Source of the DNA: Tianweitania sediminis
Lineage (GTDB): Bacteria > Pseudomonadota > Alphaproteobacteria > Rhizobiales > Rhizobiaceae
Assembly: GCF_017813335.1 (NCBI RefSeq)
Contig: NZ_JAGIYY010000001.1
Span: 744,001-808,000, forward strand
Direction of reading: 5' to 3'
DNA length: 64,000 nt
Position numbers and translations under genes: made by a program. This document shows, one piece after another, positions 56,786 through 64,000 of the stretch; the stretch's first letter is position 1, and every line of letters starts with the position of its first letter. Under the pieces are notes generated by a model that did no database searches, was not told the origin of the DNA, and saw nothing but the letters and a program-made list of their open reading frames with translations.

Positions 56786-57514
56786 CTAATGCGCCCCGCC
56801 TTCCAGATAGGCAGCTCGGACTTCCGGCCGTTTCAAGAGCTCCGCACCCGTGCCGCTCATCGTGATGCGGCCGTTCACCATGACGTAAGCGCGATGGGCA
56901 AGCTTGAGGGCGTGGAAGGCATTCTGCTCCACCAGGAAAACGGTAAGGCCTTCGCTCTTGTTGAGTTCGCGAATGACTTCGAAGATCTGCTTGACGATGA
57001 GCGGCGCCAAACCGAGCGAAGGTTCATCCAGGAGAAGCAGCTTCGGGCGACCCATCAACGCGCGGGCGATCGCCAGCATCTGTTGTTCGCCACCAGACAG
57101 CGTGCCACCGCGTTGCGAGGCGCGTTCCTTCAAGCGGGGGAACAGCTCGTAGATGCGCTTGAGGTCACTGTCGAAGTGCTCGGGCGCCACGAGCTGTGCG
57201 CCCATCTGCAGGTTCTCGAGCACGGTCATGCGCGGGAAGATGCGGCGGCCTTCAGGTGACTGCGCAATACCCAGGCGCATGATCTCATGCGTCGGCATGC
57301 GCGTGATATCGGTTCCGTCGTAAAGGATGCGCCCTGTGCGCGCCTGCGGACTACCGCAAATGGTCATCATCAGCGTCGACTTGCCGGCACCATTGGCGCC
57401 GATGAGCGTGACGATCTCGCCCGGATTGACCTCGACATCCACGCCGCGCAAGGCGACGATCTTGCCGTAATAGGTTTCAACGCCGGAAACGGAAAGAAGC
57501 GGCTGCGCCATCAA
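56786..57514 (-). CDS. livF: Branched-chain amino acid ABC transporter ATP-binding protein LivF
   Basis: The 242-residue ATPase has Walker A (GANGAGKST), the signature LSGGEQQMLAIARALMGRPK, Walker B LLLDEPSLGLAP and the switch His in VFLVEQN-type context typical of LivF. It overlaps livG by 4 bp (ATGA). Confidence 0.97.
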   Translation of the reverse strand: MMAQPLLSVSGVETYYGKIVALRGVDVEVNPGEIVTLIGANGAGKSTLMMTICGSPQARTGRILYDGTDITRMPTHEIMRLGIAQSPEGRRIFPRMTVLENLQMGAQLVAPEHFDSDLKRIYELFPRLKERASQRGGTLSGGEQQMLAIARALMGRPKLLLLDEPSLGLAPLIVKQIFEVIRELNKSEGLTVFLVEQNAFHALKLAHRAYVMVNGRITMSGTGAELLKRPEVRAAYLEGGAH

Positions 57515-58527
57515 TTGCTGTCCCGTGCGGCCTGCGGATCGGCCTGATGCTCATGCTCGTGGCGGGCCGCGGTCACCTCGGCGCGCACCTCAGGCACATC
57601 GATCTCGGCTTCATCGTCGACACCCAGGTAAGCCGCGATCACCTTCGGATCGTTTTTCACGAAGCCTGAGTCGCCATCGGAGATCTTGACGCCGTAATCC
57701 AGCACCACGACGTGATCGGAAATCTCCATCACCACGCCCATGTCGTGCTCGATCAACAGCACGGACGTTCCCTGCTCGCGGATGAACTGCAGGAATTGGT
57801 TGAGCTCCGTCGATTCACGCGGGTTCAGGCCTGCAGCCGGTTCGTCGAGGCAAAGGAGTTGCGGGTCCGTACACATCGCGCGCGCGATCTCGAGTCGCCG
57901 CTGGTCGCCGTAGGGCAGGTCGCCGGCGGGATCATCCGCACGGTCAACGAGGCCTACGCGCTCCAGCCAGTAAACGGCCTTTTCCACCGCTTCCCGATGC
58001 GCCTTGCGGTAGGAGCTCAGCCCAAGAATGCCTGCAAAGGTGAAGCCCGATGCCACCGTTAGCGGGTTGTGCTGGGCAACGAGCAGGTTTTCGAGCAACG
58101 TCATGCCGCCAAACAAGCGGATGTTCTGGAATGTGCGCGCGACTTTGGCCTTCTTCGAAATCTCGAAGTCGGGCATGCGCTCGAGAAGGAACACGCCGCT
58201 CCCCTTGTCTGTCTCGTAGCGAGCACTGGAGCCGGTGACCTTTTCGACGAGGTTGGCTTTCGCGCCGGCGCCATGGCGCATCACGATGCGGCCTTCCGTG
58301 GGCTTATAGAAGCCGGTCACGCAGTTGAAGACGGTGGTCTTGCCGGCGCCATTCGGCCCGATCAGCGCGGTGATGTCGCCGCGCCCGACTGAAAAGGATA
58401 AGTCGCCCACGGCCACCAGCCCGCCGAAGCGCATGGTGAGGTGTTCCACCGTCAGAACGGGATCGGTTTCCCACCGATGCACGCTGGTGCCCGCCACCGG
58501 CACCCGAGGCTCTGCCGCGATGCTCAA
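57511..58527 (-). CDS. livG: Branched-chain amino acid ABC transporter ATP-binding protein LivG
   Basis: The 338-residue ATPase has Walker A (GPNGAGKTT), the LivG-type signature LPYGDQRRLEIARAMCTDPQ, and Walker B LLCLDEPAAGLNP with VLLIEHDMGVVM. N- and C-terminal tails (about 25 and 40 residues) exceed the E. coli protein. An insert (about 70-105) before VARTFQNIRLFGGMT is normal for LivG. 4-bp overlaps on both sides show translational coupling with livM and livF. Confidence 0.96.
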   Translation of the reverse strand: MSIAAEPRVPVAGTSVHRWETDPVLTVEHLTMRFGGLVAVGDLSFSVGRGDITALIGPNGAGKTTVFNCVTGFYKPTEGRIVMRHGAGAKANLVEKVTGSSARYETDKGSGVFLLERMPDFEISKKAKVARTFQNIRLFGGMTLLENLLVAQHNPLTVASGFTFAGILGLSSYRKAHREAVEKAVYWLERVGLVDRADDPAGDLPYGDQRRLEIARAMCTDPQLLCLDEPAAGLNPRESTELNQFLQFIREQGTSVLLIEHDMGVVMEISDHVVVLDYGVKISDGDSGFVKNDPKVIAAYLGVDDEAEIDVPEVRAEVTAARHEHEHQADPQAARDSN

Positions 58528-59974
58528 TGACCTTCTCCCTGCGAAACCATGTCGGCGCCGATCTTCTTCTGCTCCTTGAGCACGGCGGACGGCGTTCGCG
58601 TCGTCACCAAGCCTCGCGGCTTCCAGACCATGATCGCAACCATGGCAAGACCGAAGATCAGCATGCGGTACTGGACCGGATCGAAGCCCGGCAGCAGATT
58701 GCCGAGGAAGCCAACGTTGCGCAGCAGCTCGATGCCGCCGATCATCACCACGGATGCGACCACGACGCCGATCTGTGAGCCGAGCCCGCCAAGAACGACG
58801 ATCGCCAGAATGATCGCGGACTCGAGGAAGGTGAAGCTTTCCGGCGAAATGAAGCCCTGCCGGGTGGCGAAGAAGGAGCCCGCGAAGCCGCCAAACATCG
58901 CCCCGATCGAGAACGCCGTCAGCTTCGTGTTGGTGGTGTTGATCCCGAGCGAACGGCAGGCGATCTCGTCTTCGCGCAAGGCTTCCCAGGCACGTCCCAC
59001 CGGCAGCTTGCGCAGCCGCATCGTCACGAAGTTGGTGAGCAAAGCCAAAAGGAAGATGATGTAGTAGAGATAGATGAAGCGGTGGATGGTGGAGTATTCG
59101 AGGCCGAGCAGAGCGGATGCGCCATCCTCTCCGCGCGTGAACTCGTAGCCGAAGAAGGTGGGCTTGGGGACGCCGGAGATGCCGTTGGGGCCGCCGGTTA
59201 CCTCGTACCAGTTGAGCAAGACGACGCGAATGATCTCGCCAAATGCGAGAGTGACAATAGCCAGATAATCGCCGCGCAGCCGCAAGACGGGGAAGCCGAG
59301 GGCAAGACCCCAGAATGCAGCGAGCATGCCGGCCAGGGGCAGCGCCGTCCAGAACCCGATGAACTCGAAGTGCGTGGACAGCAGCGCAAAGGAATAGGCT
59401 CCCACCGCATAGAAGGCGACGTAGCCAAGGTCCAGCAGGCCTGCGAGTCCCACCACGATGTTGAGACCCCAGCCAAGCATCACATAGGTCAGGATCAGGA
59501 TGGAGAGGTCGATCAGCTGACGCTGCTGACCAGGGAAGATCGCCATGATCAGGAAAGGCAGGAATGCGGCGATCGCGAAAAGGGCGATCGCAATTGCCCG
59601 CGACACCCAGCCGGGCCGCACGGCAACCTTGCCGCCGCTGCTGCGGCGCAGCCTGCGGGTGATCGGGCGCTCGGTCCGGAAAACGAAGAGGTTGAGCAGG
59701 AGCCGGCCGACAAAGACAATCGCGACGGCGGTGAACCAGAGAACCCAGCGGGTGGTGATGTCGAGGCCGCCCGGAGCAATCTCGGTTCGAAGGGCAAGAA
59801 AGAAGAAGCCGAGCACGCCGGTAAGCAGCGCTGCACCGACTGCGTCGATCAGCGTGTCGCGCAGCGTGTAGCGCTTTACGGGCGGGCCACCGGCGTCGCT
59901 GCGGGCTTCGCGCAGGGCTTGAGCGCCCGCCGGCTTCATTTCCGAAGCGGAGGGAACAGTGGTGTCTGACGCCA

Positions 59975-59975
<1 letters not shown>
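58524..59975 (-). CDS. livM: High-affinity branched-chain amino acid ABC transporter permease LivM
   Basis: The 483-residue permease has an extended N-terminal region (about 150 residues with two extra helices), then the LivM core: NIVVGLAGLLDLGYVAFYAV, RLRGDYLAIVTLAFGEIIRV, and the cytoplasmic coupling loop GRAWEALREDEIACRSLGIN. ATG 59975 overlaps the livH stop by one base (TGATG). Confidence 0.95.
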
Positions 59976-60904
<929 letters not shown>

Positions 60905-61134
60905 ACGGTAGCTTTGCTCCCCGAGGGTGGCCGCGGCCTTCTGCGAGCTGCCGGTACCCTGCTGATTTTTTCTAGTCCTAGCGGCTCGCTTTCGGATTGC
61001 AACGCCAAAATTCTGCAACAATGGCTGAAACGTAGGCTTCGGCCACTTCTAAGGCATTTGGCCTGTGGACTAGCGCGGTGACGTTACTGGAGCAAAGCAC
61101 GTAACCGAGGGAGATCGCCAACCTTCAGTTGCGG

Positions 61135-62133
61135 CTAAACGCTGAAGCCATGACGAAACGGGTCGCGATCGTCGATGAAGATCGTGTTGAAGCCGGTTTG
61201 CCGCGCCCATCCAGCGATGGAGGGAATGATCGCCGGGCGACCTGCGACTTTGGCCTCGCGTTCCACCCGACCGTTGAAAACCGATCCGATGATCGACTCG
61301 TGTGCGAAGGCGTCGCCAGCCTTCAGCTTTCCCTTGGCATGGAGTTGCGCCATGCGGGCGGAGGTCCCGGTACCGCAGGGCGAACGGTCGATTGCCTTGT
61401 CGCCATAGAACACCGCGTTTCGGGCATGCGCCCCTTCCACCGTGGGCGCACCGGTCCAAAGTATATGCGTTAAGCGGTTGATGGCGGGGTTTTCCGGATG
61501 GGCGAACTGGTAGCGCTCGTTGAGGCGCTGGCGCAGAACCGGGCTCATGGCGATAAGATCGCCGGCAGCGAAATCCGCGATGTCGCGGAAGTTCGGCTGC
61601 GGATCGACGATGGCATAGAAGTTGCCGCCATAAGCAACATCGACCGTGATCTCGCCGAGGCCGGGACAGTCGATCGCCAGGCCTTCGGCGTAAAGGAAGG
61701 ACGGCACGTTGGTGATGCGCACTTCCTCGACGTAGTCTCCTTCCTGCCGGTATTCCGCAATCACCAGGCCAGCGGGGGTATCAAGCCGAAGCGTGCCCGG
61801 AGTTTTCGGCCGCACCAGCCCCTGCTCGATCGCCATCGTGACCGTACCGATCGTGCCATGGCCACACATCGGCAGGCAGCCCGACGTTTCGATGAACAGG
61901 ATGGCAATGTCGCAATCATCGCGTGTAGGCGGGTAAAGAATGGAACCCGACATGACGTCATGGCCGCGCGGCTCAAACATCAGGCCGGTGCGGATCCAGT
62001 CATACTCGGCGAGGAAATGGGCGCGGCGCTCCATCATCGTTGCGCCCTGCAGCAGAGGCCCTCCGCCGGAAACCAGGCGCACCGGATTGCCGCAGGTGTG
62101 GCCATCAATGCAGGAAAAGGTGTGCCGGGCCAT
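61135..62133 (-). CDS. hypRE: 4-hydroxyproline 2-epimerase (proline racemase family)
   Basis: The 332-residue protein has both catalytic Cys contexts of true epimerases: LPMCGHGTIG in the first half and DRSPCGTGTSARMA in the second. DGHTCGNPVRLV opens the protein, as in hydroxyproline epimerases. It converts trans-4-hydroxy-L-proline to cis-4-hydroxy-D-proline. The FAD oxidase and DHDPS-type gene upstream in the same operon complete the next steps, which supports this call over proline racemase. Confidence 0.93.
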   Translation of the reverse strand: MARHTFSCIDGHTCGNPVRLVSGGGPLLQGATMMERRAHFLAEYDWIRTGLMFEPRGHDVMSGSILYPPTRDDCDIAILFIETSGCLPMCGHGTIGTVTMAIEQGLVRPKTPGTLRLDTPAGLVIAEYRQEGDYVEEVRITNVPSFLYAEGLAIDCPGLGEITVDVAYGGNFYAIVDPQPNFRDIADFAAGDLIAMSPVLRQRLNERYQFAHPENPAINRLTHILWTGAPTVEGAHARNAVFYGDKAIDRSPCGTGTSARMAQLHAKGKLKAGDAFAHESIIGSVFNGRVEREAKVAGRPAIIPSIAGWARQTGFNTIFIDDRDPFRHGFSV

Positions 62134-62141
62134 GGGTGCTC

Positions 62142-63386
62142 CTAGAAGCGGTTAGCCACGAAAGGCTGAAGATCGATCGGCAGCGTTTGCGCGAGAAGAA
62201 GGTCGCGGATCAAGCGTCCCGTCGCCGCAGCCTGGGTGAGACCGAGATGCCCGTGGCCGAAGGCATAGAAGATGCCGGGCCTTTTTGCAGGTGAGATCAC
62301 GGGAAGGGAGTCCGGCAGCGAAGGTCGATACCCCATCCATTCGCGTCCACCTTCCGTTTTGAGCCCCGGCAGGAATTGCCGCGCCTTTTCCAGCATTGCC
62401 TTGGAGCGGGCGTAGTTGGGCGGGCGCTTGAGCCCAGCGAGTTCAACAGCGCCACCGATGCGCACGCCGGTAGTGAGCGGCGACACAACGAAGCCGTGGC
62501 CCACGAACGTGAGCTGGCGCTTCAGATCAAACGCGCCCGGCGGCAGCGTCGTGTTGTAGCCCCGCTCGGTTTCCAGTGGAATGCGGTCGCCGAGACCAGC
62601 CGCAAGTTGATGCGACCAGGCACCCGCCGCCACGACAACGCGCCTCGCCAGGCGTGTTGTTCCATCCTTGAAGCGGATCGTGGTGCCGTTGCCGCCGGGT
62701 TCGAGGGCCTGGATGGTCGCGCGCTCGAACCGGGCGCCTTGTTGTTCGGCATAGGCCCAGATCGCCTGACCGAACAGTTTGGGATCAGCGACCTGTTTCC
62801 AGGTGGGCTGGAAGGTGCCGTGCGTGAAGCGCGGCGACAGCCCCGGCTGGAGCTCGGCAAGGCGGCTGCCGGCCACGTGTTCAAAGGGGATGCCGAGCTT
62901 TTCGCGCGCATCCCAGCCAGGTAGCGACCCGCGGAACTCGGCCTCGCTTTCAAAGAGGTCGATGGCGCCATTGCTGCTGATCATGCCTGCTGTTCCGGCG
63001 CGCCCGGCAAGGCCCGCCCATTCGCTTTCGGCCAGCCGCATCAAGGCTGCCTGGGCATTCAGTCCCGCCTCGAAAAGCTTCGGGTTTCCGGCCTTCAAGA
63101 ACCGAAACAACCAGGGTGCGAGTTGCGGCAGGTAGGCCGGTGGGATGGCCAAGGGACCGAGCGGGTCCATTAGCCAGCCGGGCAGCTTTCGCAGCATGCC
63201 CTTATGGGCAAGCGGGAGGGGATCGGAAAAGGCAAGCGCGGCCGCGTTTCCCGAGCTCGTTTCCTCGCAAATGCCGGTGCGATCATAAAGAATGACCCGT
63301 TCACCGGCTTCGGCGAGATTGGCAGCAACGCAGATGCCGATGATGCCTGCGCCGACAACAACGATTTCCTCTGGCGCGGTGTTCAT
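62142..63386 (-). CDS. hypO: FAD-dependent D-hydroxyproline dehydrogenase-like oxidoreductase (DadA-like)
   Basis: The 414-residue DAO-family flavoprotein starts VVVGAGIIGICVAANLAEAG and has ARRVVVAAGAWSHQLAAGLG and ETERGYNTTLPPGAF. Its C-terminal FAD contact is FYAFGHGHLGLTQAAATGRL. By position it should oxidise cis-4-hydroxy-D-proline to the pyrroline. It could also accept other D-amino acids. It begins 18 bp after the upstream gene's stop and ends 8 bp before the epimerase. Confidence 0.88.
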   Translation of the reverse strand: MNTAPEEIVVVGAGIIGICVAANLAEAGERVILYDRTGICEETSSGNAAALAFSDPLPLAHKGMLRKLPGWLMDPLGPLAIPPAYLPQLAPWLFRFLKAGNPKLFEAGLNAQAALMRLAESEWAGLAGRAGTAGMISSNGAIDLFESEAEFRGSLPGWDAREKLGIPFEHVAGSRLAELQPGLSPRFTHGTFQPTWKQVADPKLFGQAIWAYAEQQGARFERATIQALEPGGNGTTIRFKDGTTRLARRVVVAAGAWSHQLAAGLGDRIPLETERGYNTTLPPGAFDLKRQLTFVGHGFVVSPLTTGVRIGGAVELAGLKRPPNYARSKAMLEKARQFLPGLKTEGGREWMGYRPSLPDSLPVISPAKRPGIFYAFGHGHLGLTQAAATGRLIRDLLLAQTLPIDLQPFVANRF

Positions 63387-63404
63387 CGACTGGCGATCCT
63401 TGGC

Positions 63405-64000
63405 TCAGAAGCGGGGCAGGCTCGGGCGACTGGCCAGCGCATCAGTGATGATCTTTTCGACGGCTGCCCGCCTTTCGCCGAACAGCGGCAGGCGGGGACG
63501 CCGCACCCGATCGTTGGTGTTGATCGCATGCACTTCCGCGAGCTTGATGTTCTGCACGAGATAGGTGGACACGTCGAGGTCGAGCAATGGCCGGAACCAG
63601 CGGTAGATGGAGAGCGCTTCATCGCGGCGACCTTGCTTCATCAACTGATAAATCGCCACCGTTTCGCGGGGGAAGGCAGTGACCAGTCCGGCTACCCAGC
63701 CGACGGCGCCCACCGACAGCGCTTCAAAGGCGAGGTTGTCGACCCCTGTGAAAAGATCGAAGCGATCGCCGAAGGCCGAGATGATCTCCGTGGAGCGACG
63801 GATATCGTCCGACGACTCCTTGATGGCGACGAAGCGCGTGTCTTTTGCCAGTTCTTCCATGATGGGGATCGTGACGTCGACGCGGTAAGCGACGCGGTTG
63901 GAATAGACCATGACCGGCAGGTCGGCGGCTGCCGCCACCGCGTTCAGCGCCGCCACGGTTTCTTCGGGGTTGGTGTGATAGATCGGAGACGGCACCACCA
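63405..64000 (-). CDS. hypD: Dihydrodipicolinate synthase-family lyase, probable pyrroline-4-hydroxy-2-carboxylate deaminase (5' end beyond window)
   Basis: About 198 C-terminal residues are visible; the N-terminal third lies past the right edge. It has the Schiff-base Lys in RFVAIKESSDD, the preceding Tyr region MVYSNRVAYRVDV, and FTGVDNLAFEALSVGAVGWV, which identify the DHDPS/NAL superfamily. In hydroxyproline degradation a member of this family deaminates the pyrroline to 2-oxoglutarate semialdehyde. The neighbours hypO and hypRE support that role; the specific call is inference. Confidence 0.82.
   Translation of the reverse strand, partial: VVPSPIYHTNPEETVAALNAVAAAADLPVMVYSNRVAYRVDVTIPIMEELAKDTRFVAIKESSDDIRRSTEIISAFGDRFDLFTGVDNLAFEALSVGAVGWVAGLVTAFPRETVAIYQLMKQGRRDEALSIYRWFRPLLDLDVSTYLVQNIKLAEVHAINTNDRVRRPRLPLFGERRAAVEKIITDALASRPSLPRF

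Noticed and set aside
54894-56789. 631-codon plus-strand frame across pyc start and livJ
   Set aside because: Antisense to two well supported genes and crosses the livJ terminator.

Overview
This 64 kb window is GC-rich, gene-dense chromosomal DNA from an alphaproteobacterium, most likely order Hyphomicrobiales (Rhizobiales). That placement rests on gene content and order: rplU-rpmA-GNAT-obgE-proBA-nadD-rsfS-rlmH-envC-ctpA-yibQ-rppH in one block, sdhCDAB close to leuB/leuC/leuD, a liv ABC operon carrying a DUF6867 gene, a BAX-inhibitor gene with a ybhL-type leader, and a DUF3309 peptide. The genus cannot be fixed from the sequence alone.

Layout. (1) 1-6.4 kb is an accessory stretch: a truncated DoxX-like/DUF305 membrane protein, a divergent LysR / aldo-keto reductase pair, an orphan tripartite-tricarboxylate (TctC) binding protein, an SDR, and the remnant of a tyrosine integrase lying against tRNA-Ser(CGA). 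This looks like the eroded end of a tRNA-targeted island. (2) 6.5-21.4 kb is conserved core: L21, L27, ObgE, proline synthesis (ProB/ProA), NAD synthesis (NadD), ribosome silencing and 23S methylation (RsfS, RlmH), then cell-envelope genes (EnvC-like, CtpA, YibQ-like) and RppH. An Rrf2 regulator plus flavin oxidoreductase pair interrupts the last part. (3) 21.4-26.4 kb carries a LysR/NmrA-like pair and the E1 alpha/beta genes of branched-chain 2-oxoacid dehydrogenase with a divergent Lrp-type BkdR. (4) 26.4-40.5 kb holds leuB, leuD and leuC, with sdhCDAB, a DUF6311 membrane protein, small envelope proteins, a translationally coupled membrane protein / ClpP-like pair and a diguanylate cyclase between them. 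(5) 40.7-51.5 kb has MgtC-like, GNAT, a dicarboxylate/amino acid symporter, the BI-1 protein with its leader RNA, 3-hydroxybutyrate dehydrogenase, an RND adaptor-permease pair, DUF3309 and an MFS carrier. (6) 51.5-64 kb is all on the minus strand: pyruvate carboxylase, the branched-chain amino acid ABC operon, and the start of a hydroxyproline-degradation operon that runs off the right edge.

The window is mainly central metabolism (TCA cycle, anaplerosis, leucine synthesis, branched-chain amino acid uptake and breakdown) plus envelope maintenance. No CRISPR array, prophage or intact transposon is visible. The least explained elements are the coupled membrane/ClpP-like gene pair at 35.1-37.3 kb, the integrase remnant joined in frame to an SDR, three genes whose start codons are not ATG/GTG/TTG or cannot be placed, and several palindromic sites next to regulators. 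All functional calls come from reading the sequence; no database search was run.
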